From JAOUEA01 sp963825685 (GTDB taxonomy: Bacteria; Actinomycetota; UBA4738; HRBIN12), in assembly GCA_963825685.1 (NCBI GenBank), contig CAWGUD010000009.1, positions 1-64,000 of the forward strand: a stretch of 64,000 bases of DNA, given 5' to 3'. A program made the position numbers and the translations under genes. How positions within the stretch are numbered: position 1 is the stretch's first letter; every line of letters starts with the position of its first letter. The notes beneath the pieces were generated by a model that saw nothing but the letters and a program-made list of their open reading frames with translations, had not been told where the DNA came from and searched no databases. This document shows, in pieces, positions 1 through 9,014 of the stretch.

Positions 1-385
1 AGCAGACGATCGGACCGGCCACTGCGTGGCCGGCGGACTCGAGCGCCGCCCGGGAGCCGCCCACCGCTGCGATCGCGGCATCGCGCGAGAGCTCCACCAG
101 CCGCGGGTCGCCGTCGGTGCCCGACGTGGCCATCACGAAGGCGACGTCTTCGTCGACCGGGGCAGCGCCTGCGAAGACCGTGAGACCGCCGCCGCTGCCG
201 ATCACCGCCGCAGGCCGAGCGAGGTCGAGCAGCCGACGCCGTTCCGGCTCGGCCAGCCGCTCGTCGAGGGGCATGAACGCGATGCGCTCCGACCACAGGC
301 GGTGCAGCAGCGGCACCCAGGCCGGCCCCGCGGGAACGTCGATCGCGAGCAACTCCCCGGGCGCCACACCGAACTCGTTCCTCAT
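1..385 (-). CDS. menE: o-succinylbenzoate-CoA ligase, 3' end outside the window
   Basis: The first 128 residues of an acyl-adenylate-forming enzyme are present; the gene leaves the window on the left. Residues 86-95 (ATSGTDGDPR) match the P-loop signature (TSGTTGxPK) of AMP-binding ligases. MenE activates o-succinylbenzoate to its CoA thioester, just before MenB closes the naphthoate ring. The assignment to MenE rather than another ligase rests on the neighbours: menB, menA, menD, menF and menG follow within 8 kb. The ATG at 385 is preceded by TAGGCT at 399-394, 8 nt upstream, so the mRNA is probably leaderless. No Shine-Dalgarno sequence is seen. Confidence 0.82.
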   Translation of the reverse strand, partial: MRNEFGVAPGELLAIDVPAGPAWVPLLHRLWSERIAFMPLDERLAEPERRRLLDLARPAAVIGSGGGLTVFAGAAPVDEDVAFVMATSGTDGDPRLVELSRDAAIAAVGGSRAALESAGHAVAGPIVC

Positions 386-399
386 GCCCGCCGAGCCTA
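386..399 (-). promoter_or_regulatory. -10 box of leaderless menE promoter
   Basis: TAGGCT lies at 399-394 on the minus strand with 8 nt to the ATG at 385. The spacing places the transcription start at or within 1-2 nt of the start codon. Confidence 0.5.
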
Positions 400-406
400 C
401 GGCGCT

Positions 407-1918
407 TCAGTCCCTGACGACGAAGTCGACCGAGGCGACCTGGCGATACACGTCGGTGAGCAGGTAGAAGGCGGTGTATCGCCCTGGGGGCAGGAGCGAG
501 TCGAACGTCACCGCGCCGTCGACGGCGGCGCCCGTGTACCGGTAGTCGAGGTAGGAGTCGACCAACGGATCGCCACCGCGCTCGTAGAGCCCGATCCAAT
601 CGAATCGGTTCGCCGGGGCCTGCGTGTAGGCGATCTCGATCGGCTCGCCGATCCCGTGGCGCCATCGGGTATCGAGGATCGGCGAGGCGCCGGGTTCGCG
701 CACCCGGAACGGCGCGCGGGCCAGCTCCGCATCGGCGCCGTCGATCAGCACGACGTCGAAGGGGCCGGCGGCGAGCGCGTCGGTCACGAACGATGTCGTG
801 CCGTCGGTGGCGCCGCCGGGCGGCGTTCCCTGCGAGTCGATCACGTCCGCGATCGGATCGCCGTCGCGGGGCACGATGCGCACGCGCTCCCCGGCGCCTC
901 CGGGCGCGTGATAGGTCACGTCGAGCTCGTCGCCGATGTCGACCAGCATCGGAGCCGGCGACACCATCACCGGCGGCGTGCCCGGCGTCACGTCGAACGT
1001 CGAGACCACGGCACGATGGTCCGACCCCCACGGACGCACCGAGATGTCCACGCCCGGGCCATGGCGCTCGCCCACGAGCTCGCTCGTGGTCGCGGTGACC
1101 GGGCCGGCCGACCAGATCTGGTCGACGCGATCCTGGGGCGCGTCGCGGCGAGGGTTCCAGCTCGTGTCCGAACGGGGACGCCCCGCGGGCCACGTGAGCC
1201 CAGCATCGGCCACCGGGTCGGGGTGCACGCCGCGCCACGCGTCGACGAACCCCTCCCTGGCCAGGAACCGGGTCACCGGCCAGGCCACCGGGAAGCGGAT
1301 CTGGGGACGCAGGTCGACCGTGGCCTCGGTCCAGTCCTCGTGCGACGGAGAGTTGAGGTCGCCGACGATGAACGTCGGGATGCCAGCACCGGGCAGTCCT
1401 CGGGTCGCGTCGACGAACGGGCGCAGGGCGGGGAGCCGGGTGCTGCGCTCCTCCCGCAGGACCGCGATCCGGCTCCACCCGTCGAGCAGCCGGCGCGGCC
1501 CGTAGTCGCTCGAGGGCAGGTGCACGTTCGTGATCGCCACGACCCGTCCGGGTGCAAGCTGCACGAACACGAATCGGCCGTCGGACCCCGGCGCCTCGAC
1601 GATCGGGTAGCGCGAGACGAGGTCGAGTCGGCGGCTCACGTGGTCGTAACCGGTGAGCCGCCCCAGCCTCGCGACCTTGCCGTAGGCCTCGTTGAACGCG
1701 ACCACGTCGGCGTCGGCCCGACGCACGGCCGTGAGGATCGAGTCGAGATCGACGACGGTGCCCCCGTACTCGATGTTGAAGGTCATGATGCTGAGGCTGG
1801 TGGGCACCGCCGCCCCGGCTGGGTCACCGCCGCTCTGCGCGACGGCCGGCGTCGGCACGATCGACAGCAGGGCGAGGACGGCGAACGATGCGACGTAGCT
1901 CATCCCGCGCCCGGTCAC
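407..1918 (-). CDS. exported endonuclease/exonuclease/phosphatase-family hydrolase
   Basis: 503 aa. A signal peptide (about residues 1-28, ending AVAQS) points to export. Residues 40-312 form an EEP (DNase I/sphingomyelinase-like) fold. Visible catalytic residues are N48 and E50 in MTFNIEYGG, E77 in FNEAYG, H133 in NVHLPSS, D187/N189 in GDLNSPS, D263 in DRVDQIW and D300/H301 in GSDHRA. The remaining 190 residues look like two beta-sandwich domains, perhaps for surface binding. The substrate could be a phosphoester lipid or nucleic acid; sequence alone does not decide. An internal ATG at 1903 exists, but GTG 1918 is preferred because TACGGT sits 7 nt upstream of it. It is divergent from menB and probably not part of the quinone pathway. 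Confidence 0.8.
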   Translation of the reverse strand: MTGRGMSYVASFAVLALLSIVPTPAVAQSGGDPAGAAVPTSLSIMTFNIEYGGTVVDLDSILTAVRRADADVVAFNEAYGKVARLGRLTGYDHVSRRLDLVSRYPIVEAPGSDGRFVFVQLAPGRVVAITNVHLPSSDYGPRRLLDGWSRIAVLREERSTRLPALRPFVDATRGLPGAGIPTFIVGDLNSPSHEDWTEATVDLRPQIRFPVAWPVTRFLAREGFVDAWRGVHPDPVADAGLTWPAGRPRSDTSWNPRRDAPQDRVDQIWSAGPVTATTSELVGERHGPGVDISVRPWGSDHRAVVSTFDVTPGTPPVMVSPAPMLVDIGDELDVTYHAPGGAGERVRIVPRDGDPIADVIDSQGTPPGGATDGTTSFVTDALAAGPFDVVLIDGADAELARAPFRVREPGASPILDTRWRHGIGEPIEIAYTQAPANRFDWIGLYERGGDPLVDSYLDYRYTGAAVDGAVTFDSLLPPGRYTAFYLLTDVYRQVASVDFVVRD

Positions 1919-1935
1919 GCCACCGACCGTAGCAT
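1919..1935. promoter_or_regulatory. symmetric bidirectional -10 element between the EEP gene and menB
   Basis: The decamer ACCGTAGCAT at 1926-1935 reads TACGGT on the minus strand, 7 nt before GTG 1918. It reads TAGCAT on the plus strand, about 33 nt before the menB ATG. The two hexamers share the central TA. Confidence 0.4.
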
Positions 1936-1953
1936 CGGCCCCCGCGCGTCCGA

Positions 1954-1968
1954 TAGCCTCGCGGTCAT
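1954..1968 (+). promoter_or_regulatory. -10 box of leaderless menB promoter
   Basis: TAGCCT at 1954-1959 is followed after 9 nt by the menB ATG at 1969. No Shine-Dalgarno sequence is present, consistent with a leaderless transcript. Confidence 0.5.
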
Positions 1969-2810
1969 ATGGACGCCGAACGCACGATCGAGCCCGCTGC
2001 CGACTGGTCGCCGTCGGGCGAGTGGAGCGACATCCGCTACGAGACCGCCGACGGCATCGCGAAGATCACGATCGATCGTCCCGAGGTGCGCAACGCGTTC
2101 CGCCCGACGACGACCGCCGAGTTGATCCGAGCGTTCGAGCTCGCTCGAGACGACCCCTCGATCGGCGTGGTGATCCTCACCGGGCAGGGGTCGGCGGCGT
2201 TCTGTTCCGGAGGGGATCAGAAGATCCGGGGTGACGACGGGTACGTCGACGAGCGCGGCATCGGCGGCTCAACGTGCTCGACCTGCAGATCCAGATCCGC
2301 CGACTGCCGAAGCCCGTGGTGGCGATGGTGGCCGGCTATGCGATCGGGGGCGGTCACGTGCTGCACCTCTGCTGCGACCTCACGATCGCCGCCGACAACG
2401 CGCGGTTCGGTCAGACGGGCCCGAAGGTCGGCTCGTTCGACGGCGGCTACGGCATCAACCTGCTCGCGCGTCAGATCGGCGAGAAGCGCGCGAAGGAGGT
2501 CTGGTTCCTCTGTCGCCAGTACGACGCCGAGACCGCCCTCGCATGGGGTCTCGTGAACACGGTCGTCCCGGTCGAACAGCTCGAGCGGACGACCGTCGAG
2601 TGGTGCCGCGAGATGCTGGCGTTCTCACCGCTCGCCCTGCGCCTGCTGAAGGCCGGGTCGAACGCCGGCACCGACGGGCTCGCCGGGGTGCAGCAGCTCG
2701 CGGGCGACGCGACCCTCCTCTACTACATGAGCGAGGAGGCGCAGGAAGGCCGCGACGCCTTCCAGCAGAAGCGAGCGCCGGACTTCTCACGGTTCCCCAA
2801 GCGACCGTGA
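1969..2810 (+). CDS. menB: 1,4-dihydroxy-2-naphthoyl-CoA synthase, with one frame break
   Basis: Crotonase-fold enzyme that cyclises o-succinylbenzoyl-CoA. Residues 1-98 (to GGDQKIRGDDGYVDERGIG) and the remainder (from LDLQIQIRRLPKPVVAMVAG) are each unmistakably MenB but lie in different frames. The break is at about 2262-2269, where GGCGGCTC lacks one base relative to an expected Arg-Leu-Asn junction. Repaired length is about 280 aa, normal for MenB. The oxyanion-hole segment YAIGGGHVLH and the C-terminal KRAPDFSRFPKRP tail are intact. The stop overlaps the menA GTG (GTGA), so translation is probably coupled. The break looks like an assembly indel, but a true pseudogene cannot be excluded. 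Confidence 0.88.
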
Positions 2811-3778
2811 CGGCCACGGCGGAGCGCCCGGGCGGGCTCACCGTCTGGTGGCAGGGCGCCCGCCCCCGAACGCTCGGCGCCGGTCTCGTGCCCGTGGTGC
2901 TCGGCACCGCAGCGGCCGGCGAGGTGATCTGGTGGCGGTTCGGGGCCGCGCTGGTGGTCGGCGCCGGGCTGCAGGTCGGCGTGAACTACGCCAACGACTA
3001 CTTCGACGGGGTGCGCGGCGTCGATACCCACGAGCGGCTCGGCCCGCCGCGGCTCACCGCGAGCGGCGCGGCCTCCCCGCGAGCCGTGCTGGTGGCCGCG
3101 CTCGTCGCGCTCGGCGTCGCGGCCGTCGCGGGCCTGGCCCTCGCGCTCGCGACCGAGCCGTTGCTGATCCTGTTCGTGGGCGCGCTCGCACTGGTCGCCG
3201 CCGTGCTCTACAGCGGCGGCCCTCGGCCGTACGCGGGTCTCGGGCTCGGTGAGCTGATGGTCTTCCTGTTCTTCGGGCTCATGGCGACCTGCGGCACCAC
3301 GTTCGTCATGGTCGAGACGGTGACGGCCGAGGCGTGGTGGGGCGGAGCGACCCTCGGCTTCCTCGCGGTGGCGATCCTCGTGGCGAACAACCTCCGCGAC
3401 ATCCCGACCGACGAGGCGAGCGGCAAGCACACCCTCGCCGTGCGCATCGGCGACCGGGCGACGAGGCGCCTGTATCGGACGGTCGTGGTGGCGGCGTTCG
3501 CGACGATCGCGATCGGCGTGATCGTCGGGATCGCGATCGACGGTGCGGGGCTGCCGCAGTGGGCGCTCGTGGGCCTCATCGCGTGGGTGCTCGCGATCCG
3601 CCCGATGGACGTGGTCGGCTCCGCGACCGGGCGCGACCTGATCCCGGTGCTCACGGGCACGGCCGCCACACATGCGGCCTGCGGCCTGCTCACCGCCCTC
3701 GGCCTCGTGCTGGCGACGGTCGACCAGTCGTCGGGCGATGTCGTGCCGGCGGCGGTCGCCCTCTGGAGTCGGCGTGTG
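2807..3778 (+). CDS. menA: 1,4-dihydroxy-2-naphthoate polyprenyltransferase; stop codon unclear
   Basis: UbiA-superfamily membrane prenyltransferase that attaches the isoprenoid tail to dihydroxynaphthoate. The first Asp-rich motif is NDYFDGVRGVD (near residue 65) and the second is RDIPTDEASGK (near residue 198). About eight hydrophobic segments are visible. The GTG start overlaps the menB stop. Oddly, no stop codon occurs before menD: the reading frame runs straight into MDGADLNLACAWALVDG. A TGA that overlaps the menD ATG (3777-3779) exists one frame away. A single surplus base near 3764 would give an ordinary menA ending VALGVGV with a TGATG overlap. Either an indel or a true MenA-MenD fusion explains this; the indel is favoured. 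Confidence 0.85.
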
Positions 3779-5480
3779 ATGGACGGCGCCGACCTGAACC
3801 TCGCATGCGCCTGGGCGCTGGTCGACGGTCTCGTGGGGGGCGGCGTGCGCCATGCGTGTGTCTCCCCCGGCTCCCGCTCGACGCCGCTCGCCCTCGCGCT
3901 CGCCCGTCACCCCACCGTCGAGGTGCACGTGCACCTCGACGAGCGCTCGAGCGCGTTCTTCGCCGTCGGCCTGGCGCGCGCGACCGGCTCACCCGTGGCG
4001 GTCGCCTGCACGAGCGGCACCGCGGCCGCGGAGCTCCTTCCGGCCGTGGTCGAGGCGTCGCAGTCGCGCCTCCCGCTCCTGCTGCTCACGGCCGATCGCC
4101 CGCCCCGGCTTCGCGGCACCGGCGCGAACCAGACGATCGATCAGGTCGGCCTCTACTCCGGGAACGTCCGCGGAGACCTCGATCTGCCCGTTCCCGAGGC
4201 GGCGGGGCAGGAAGCGTGGTGGCGCCAGGCCGCCCGCGAGGCCCTCGAGGCCGCCTTCGGCGATCCGGTCGGTCCCGTGCACGTGAACTGCCCGTTCGAG
4301 GAACCGCTCAGCCCGTCGCCCGACGTCGCGCTCCCCGATCCGAGCGCCGAGGCGATCGAGACTCCCGACCGGTCCACCGGCCGAGCTCACCCCCGAGGAA
4401 GCCGACCGGCTCGCGACCCTGGTCTCCGGCGCGCGAGGCCTCGTCGTGATCGGCGGATCGGCCACCGACGTCACCGACGAGGCCTCGTTCTGGTCGGACT
4501 CGCTCGGATGGCCCGTGCTGGCCGAGCCGATCTCGGGAGCACGGATACCGCCGTGGGCCACGTCGGCGGGCCAAGCGTTGCTGGGAGCCCAGGCATGGCT
4601 CGAGACCCATCGTCCAGAGGTCGTGATCCAGTTCGGCGCCGCGCCCACGACGCGCGCGACCCAGGGGCTCGTGGCGCAGGCCGATCGCCTCGTGGTCGTC
4701 GACCGATGGCACCTCGACCCCGATCCCGACCATCTCGCGCACTGGCGGCTCGCCGTCGACCCGGACGCGCTGCGCCGCGCGCTCCACGACCGCCCCGTGC
4801 GACTCGCGCAGCCTCCCGGCGACTGGTCGGAGGACTGGCGTGAAGCGGACCGTCGGGCGCGCGCCGCGCTCGATGGATACCTCGACGATCTCGACGAGCC
4901 GTTCGAGCCGCGCATCGCGCGAGACGTGGCGGCCTGGGTCCCCACCGGGGGCACGCTCTTCGTCGGAAACTCCACGCCGGTCCGTGACCTCGACCTCGCG
5001 ATGGCACCCAGGACGGGGCTGCGTGTGCTCGCGAATCGCGGGGCGAGCGGCATCGACGGGCTCGTATCGACGGCGCTCGGGGCGGCGGCAGGGAGCCGAG
5101 GCCCGACGGTCGCGCTGCTCGGCGACCTCTCGTTCCTGTACGACCTCGGCGCGCTCTCGTGGAACGCGCGGCGCGGCCCGGACATCACGGTCGTGGTCGT
5201 ACGCAACGGCGGCGGCCAGATCTTCTCGCTGCTCCCCCAAAGAGACCTGCCTGAGCACCGGGATCTGTTCGTGACGCCGCACGGGGCCGACATCGGGGCG
5301 CTGACGGCGGCGGCCGGAGCGGGTCACCGGCTCGTTGAGCGCGCCGAGGATCTCGAGCCCTCGCTGGAGGCCGCCAGCCGGGCCGGTGCATTGCAGATCA
5401 TCGAGGTCGTGGTCGAGCCCGATCGCTCCGTCGTGCGGCGCTCCGAGCTGCGCGACGCGATCGCGTCGGCGCTGCGCTGA
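3779..5480 (+). CDS. menD: SEPHCHC synthase (MenD), with one frame break
   Basis: Thiamine-diphosphate enzyme joining isochorismate and 2-oxoglutarate, the first committed step to menaquinone. The N-terminal part has CVSPGSRSTPLALAL, typical of MenD. The C-terminal part has the cofactor-binding GDLSFLYDLGAL and VVRNGGGQIFSLLPQ. The two parts lie in different frames; the switch falls at about 4365-4372, where one extra base would restore the sequence from SAEAIETPD to PPAELTPEEADRLATL. Repaired length is about 567 aa, normal for the family. It is the third gene of the menBAD unit; ATG 3779 overlaps the alternative menA stop. Confidence 0.88.
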
Positions 5481-5516
5481 CCGCGACGTCGGTCGCACGC
5501 AGAGCGCCTCTGGACC

Positions 5517-5562
5517 TAGGATGCGCAGGTCGCACCCCGCCGCTGCACCCATCGGAGGACCC
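5517..5562 (+). promoter_or_regulatory. -10 box and Shine-Dalgarno for the 199-aa membrane protein
   Basis: TAGGAT at 5517-5522 would start transcription near 5529. GGAGG at 5554-5558 precedes GTG 5563 by 4 nt and favours that start over the in-frame ATG at 5521. Confidence 0.4.
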
Positions 5563-6162
5563 GTGTCGCACCGGACATCTCGAACGATCGACGTGATCCT
5601 CGTGCTCTGGCTCTTGTTGTGGTGCGCGATCGGCTACACGCTCGGTCGCACGGTGAACGAGCTGAGTGGGCTCAGCGACGGCGTGATCGGCGCCGGCGAG
5701 GGTGTCTCCGACGCGGCCGGGGCTCTCGGCGACTTCGCGGCCGTGCCTCTGATCGGCGGCGGCATCGACGCGATCGCCGACCGGATCGACGCGATCGGGC
5801 AGGGCACGGTGCAGAAGGGCGAGGCGAGCAAGGACGCGATCTTCAACGTCTCGCTCCTGATCGGGCTCGTGGTCGCGCTGGGCCCGACGGTCCCCCTCCT
5901 CGCCGTGTGGCTCGTGATCCGTGCGCCTCTCGCCCGCGAGCGTCGGCGCATCGGCAGGGCGCTGGATGCCGGCGATCCCGGCCTCGACGGGTACCTCGCG
6001 CTCCGCGCAGCGACGCGGTTCCCGTACTCGCGGATCGCGGGAGTGACGACCGACCCCTGGGGCGATCTGCAGGCGGGCCGGCACACGGCGCTCGCATCGA
6101 TGGAGCTCACCCGTCTCGGCCTGACACGCCGGGCGGCGCGGGCGAGCCTGCCGCCGGGCTGA
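5563..6162 (+). CDS. uncharacterised two-helix membrane protein
   Basis: 199 aa with hydrophobic helices at about 10-30 and 94-118. Between them is a Gly/Ala/Asp-rich extracytoplasmic segment (GVIGAGEGVSDAAGALGDF). A basic cytoplasmic tail of about 75 residues follows. I do not recognise the family. It sits between the plus-strand menBAD unit and the convergent menF, with its own ribosome-binding site, so a link to quinone synthesis is only positional. Confidence 0.65.
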   Translation: MSHRTSRTIDVILVLWLLLWCAIGYTLGRTVNELSGLSDGVIGAGEGVSDAAGALGDFAAVPLIGGGIDAIADRIDAIGQGTVQKGEASKDAIFNVSLLIGLVVALGPTVPLLAVWLVIRAPLARERRRIGRALDAGDPGLDGYLALRAATRFPYSRIAGVTTDPWGDLQAGRHTALASMELTRLGLTRRAARASLPPG

Positions 6163-6193
6163 GTCGCGACCTCGCGGCCGACCCCGACCCGGG

Positions 6194-7504
6194 TCAGCCC
6201 CAGCGCAGGGAATCGAGGAACGCGCGGAACTTCCGATCGGTCTCGTCGAGCTCGCTCGCCGGGTCGGACCCCGCCACGATGCCGGCGCCGGCGTAGAGCG
6301 TGGCTCGCGCGCCGTCGAGTTCGGCGCAGCGCAGCGCGATCGCCCAGTCGCCGTCGCCGCGGGCGTCGACCCACCCCACCGGGCCTGCGTACGCCCCGCG
6401 GTCGAAGCCCTCCGATCGCGCGATGAACGGGCCTGCGGCCATCTCGGGCGTGCCACACACGGCGGGGGTCGGATGCAGCTCGGCGACGAGATCGAGCGCG
6501 GTCACCGACCGGTCACGGAGCGTCCCTTCGAACCGCGTCGCGAGGTGCCACACGTTGGCGGTGGGCTCCAGCACGGGCTCGGCATCGAAGGTGAGATCGT
6601 CACAGAAGCCCCCGAGCACGTCAGCGACGGCGGCGACGACGATCGCGTGCTCCTCTCGGTCCTTCCCCGATGCTGCGAGCGCCTCGGCGTTCGCGAGGTC
6701 CTCGTCGGGATCGCCCGAGCGGGGAGCGGTGCCGGCCAACGGCATCGAGCGCACGCGGTCGCCTCGGCGCGACACGAGCAACTCCGGGCTCGCGCCGACG
6801 AGGGGACGGATGCGAGCGCCACCTCGGGTGGGTCCGAGCGACTGGGCAGGGACCTCCGTGTTCGCACCAGCGACGGAGGACGGAGGTCCGTGCCGAGTCG
6901 GCGCGGCGAACGCGAAGCAGTGCGGCTCGACCGCGCGAAGACGATGCAGCAACCGCCGAGCGTCCAGCTCCCGGCCGGCGTCGACGCACAGGGTCCGCGC
7001 GAGCACCACCTTCTCGAGCTCCCCCGCCTGGATCAGGTCCACGGCGGCACGCACGGCCTCGGCGAAGACCGGAGCCGACGGCTCCTCGGTCAGCTGCACC
7101 GGGCGGAACGCCTCGTGCGGAAGGTCCCCGATCACTCGCTCCGGCCGGAACGCGGATGCCTCGTCCCCGTCGGCCGCGAGGTCGAGCAGCCACGTCTCCC
7201 CGTCGTCGGTGCGGACCACCGCGCGCCGGGGCACCCACATGGACGCCGGCTCGGGCGCGAACGGCAGCGCTCCGACCGCGAGGGGTGTGACATCGTCGCC
7301 GTCGGCGATCCCCCGGAGGGTCACCACGACGGCTCGAGACAACGCGGCCAGGTCCGACGCCGGGCCGACCTCCAACGCATCGCCGAGCGAGCCCGTCGAG
7401 ACCCCGAGACCATCCTTCTCGAAGAAGAAGCCGTCGGGCGGCGCATATGCCGCCAGCAGGTCGAACGCGGCACCCAGCGGCGTCGACCGAACCGACACGC
7501 TCAC
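6194..7504 (-). CDS. menF: isochorismate synthase
   Basis: 436 aa chorismate-binding enzyme converting chorismate to isochorismate, the substrate of MenD. Family segments are GELEKVVLARTL, VGASPELLVSRRGDRV, PLAGTAPRSGD, LHPTPAVCGTPEMAA and YAGPVGWVDARGDGDWAIALR. About 25-30 extra residues (between FAFAAPTRHG and RIRPLVGASPE) interrupt the usual short loop, but the frame stays open. The GTG start overlaps the stop of menG by 4 nt, so it is the last gene of a merR-menG-menF unit. The menaquinone role, rather than siderophore synthesis, is inferred from context. Confidence 0.88.
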   Translation of the reverse strand: MSVSVRSTPLGAAFDLLAAYAPPDGFFFEKDGLGVSTGSLGDALEVGPASDLAALSRAVVVTLRGIADGDDVTPLAVGALPFAPEPASMWVPRRAVVRTDDGETWLLDLAADGDEASAFRPERVIGDLPHEAFRPVQLTEEPSAPVFAEAVRAAVDLIQAGELEKVVLARTLCVDAGRELDARRLLHRLRAVEPHCFAFAAPTRHGPPSSVAGANTEVPAQSLGPTRGGARIRPLVGASPELLVSRRGDRVRSMPLAGTAPRSGDPDEDLANAEALAASGKDREEHAIVVAAVADVLGGFCDDLTFDAEPVLEPTANVWHLATRFEGTLRDRSVTALDLVAELHPTPAVCGTPEMAAGPFIARSEGFDRGAYAGPVGWVDARGDGDWAIALRCAELDGARATLYAGAGIVAGSDPASELDETDRKFRAFLDSLRWG

Positions 7505-8187
7505 GACCGGGTGCCCACGAAGAGCTGCGTGATCCCTCCCGAGAGCTGACGGCGTTCCGCATCGCGGAAGCCGGCCTCGCGCAACATCGAGAGCATCTCC
7601 GCCGGCGGCGGCAGGTACGCCATCGACTTCGGCAGGTAGGAGTACGCCGTCTTGTTCGACAACGTGCCGCCGATCATCGGCACGACCCGGTTGAAGTAGA
7701 GACCGTGCCCGGCGCGCACGAGGCGGTTGTCGGGCTCGCTTGCGTCGAGCAGCACGATCCGCCCGCCGGGGCGCACGATGCGCCCCAGCTCCCGGAAGAA
7801 CCCCCCGAGCGACACCACGTTGCGCAACGCGAACCCGCAGGTGACACCGTCGACCCCGCGGTCGGCGACCGGCAGCTGGAGCACGTCGGCCTCGACGAGC
7901 GGGAGGTCGGTCCTCGCGTTCACGAGCATGCCGTGGGAGAAGTCGAATCCGACCGCTCGGTACCCGCGTCGTTCCAGCTCACGACAGAAGTCGCCGGTGC
8001 CGCAGGCGAGATCCGCCACGAACGATCGACCGGGAAGGCGCAGCGACGCGACGGCCGAGCGACGCCAGCCGACGTCCATACCGAACGTCATCACCCTGTT
8101 CACGAGGTCGTACCGGGGCGAGATCGAGTCGAACAAGCGCCGCACCGCGCGGCGCTTCTCCTCTCCCTGCGGCAGCGGGTCGCTCAC
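7501..8187 (-). CDS. menG: demethylmenaquinone methyltransferase
   Basis: 228 aa class I SAM-dependent methyltransferase of the UbiE/MenG family, doing the final C-methylation of demethylmenaquinone. The SAM-binding motif VADLACGTGDFCREL and the family segments LFDSISPRYDLVNRVMTFGM and CGFALRNVVSLGGFFREL are clear. It overlaps the regulator upstream (ATGA) and menF downstream (GTGA), so the three genes should be co-transcribed and translationally coupled. Confidence 0.92.
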   Translation of the reverse strand: MSDPLPQGEEKRRAVRRLFDSISPRYDLVNRVMTFGMDVGWRRSAVASLRLPGRSFVADLACGTGDFCRELERRGYRAVGFDFSHGMLVNARTDLPLVEADVLQLPVADRGVDGVTCGFALRNVVSLGGFFRELGRIVRPGGRIVLLDASEPDNRLVRAGHGLYFNRVVPMIGGTLSNKTAYSYLPKSMAYLPPPAEMLSMLREAGFRDAERRQLSGGITQLFVGTRS

Positions 8188-8948
8188 GAGATGCCCTCGT
8201 TGCCGGTCGGTTCCTCGGTCGGTTCCTCGGCCGGTTCCTCGATCTGAGCCTCGGCCGTTTCGAGCAGGACCCGCCGGAAGTGGTGCGACACGAGCGTCGT
8301 CACCGCCGGCAGCAGCTCACGGAAGGCCTCGACCATCTGCTCCGCCGCCCGCTCGTCGTCGCCGGCAGTGTCGCGGATCGGCTTGCGGACGTGCTCGTCG
8401 AACAGGTCCACGGCGCGGACAGCCAGACCTCGCATCGCGGCGTCGGCGTCACGGGCGAGACCCAGCAGATCGGGCAGCGGCAGTCCGAACTCGAGCAGGC
8501 GCAACGCCGTGCGCACGAGCTCGATGTCGGCCGCGGTGTACCGATCCTCGCCGTCGACGCGACGACCGAGCCGGATGCCTTCCCGTTCGACCGCCTGGAT
8601 CAGCGATGCGGGCACGCCACTCGAGGCTGAGAACTCCTCGAGGGTGAGCGAACCATCCTCCTCGGCGGCGGGGTCGCCGACGTCCCCGAGGGCGGCCGAG
8701 ACGGCGGCCGCGAGGTCGGCGTCTGCCGGGCCCAGCTCGCCGGAGACCACGCGCCGGATCGCTGCGAGCGTGAGTCCCTTGCTCTGGAGCGAGCGGATCT
8801 GCTCGATGCGCTCGACGTGCTCGGGTCCGTACCAGGCCACGCGGCCTTCCCGCTCGGGAGCGGCGAGCAGCCCGCGCGATTGGTAGTAACGCACCGTGTC
8901 GACCGACACGTCGCAGGTCGAGGCCAGCTGTTCCACGCGGTACCTCAC
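8184..8948 (-). CDS. MerR-family transcriptional regulator heading the menG-menF unit
   Basis: 254 aa. The N-terminal winged helix-turn-helix has RVEQLASTCDVSVDTVRYYQ and RVAWYGPEHVERIEQIRSLQ, typical of MerR. A second MerR-like stretch (near residues 105-160: LEEFSASSGVPASLIQAVEREG, ending DRYTAADIELVRTAL) suggests a duplicated DNA-binding module. The C-terminal half is helical with no metal-binding Cys cluster, so the ligand is unknown. The gene overlaps menG by 4 nt, making it a candidate autoregulator of quinone synthesis. GTG 8948 is chosen because TAGAGT lies 8 nt upstream. Confidence 0.85.
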   Translation of the reverse strand: MRYRVEQLASTCDVSVDTVRYYQSRGLLAAPEREGRVAWYGPEHVERIEQIRSLQSKGLTLAAIRRVVSGELGPADADLAAAVSAALGDVGDPAAEEDGSLTLEEFSASSGVPASLIQAVEREGIRLGRRVDGEDRYTAADIELVRTALRLLEFGLPLPDLLGLARDADAAMRGLAVRAVDLFDEHVRKPIRDTAGDDERAAEQMVEAFRELLPAVTTLVSHHFRRVLLETAEAQIEEPAEEPTEEPTGNEGIS

Positions 8949-8985
8949 GACCGGACACTCTACGAGTCCGCACTCAGACGGTCAC
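8949..8985 (-). promoter_or_regulatory. promoter of the merR-menG-menF unit with a possible operator
   Basis: The -35 candidate is GTGACC (8985-8980) and the -10 is TAGAGT (8962-8957), with a 17-nt spacer. The -10 to GTG gap is 8 nt. The spacer holds an imperfect dyad GAGT-CCGC-ACTC (8964-8975), where MerR-type regulators often bind. Confidence 0.45.
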
Positions 8986-9000
8986 CTCGCGCGGTCGGGC

Positions 9001-9014
9001 TACGATGCGGCGCG
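9001..9014 (+). promoter_or_regulatory. -10 box of leaderless glycosyltransferase promoter
   Basis: TACGAT at 9001-9006 lies 8 nt before ATG 9015, with no Shine-Dalgarno sequence between them. Confidence 0.45.

Noticed and set aside
26..2125. A 699-codon plus-strand open frame
   Set aside because: It is antisense to menE and the EEP gene and then runs into menB out of frame; the composition is Arg/Gly/His-rich, typical of a shadow frame in GC-rich DNA.
1969..2810. menB as a true pseudogene
   Set aside because: The pathway is otherwise complete, and similar breaks occur in many unrelated genes. Loss of an essential quinone gene by the same kind of indel is less likely than an assembly error.
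3779..5480. Programmed ribosomal frameshifting in menD or other broken genes
   Set aside because: No slippery heptamer with downstream pseudoknot was seen, and the number of affected unrelated genes argues against it.
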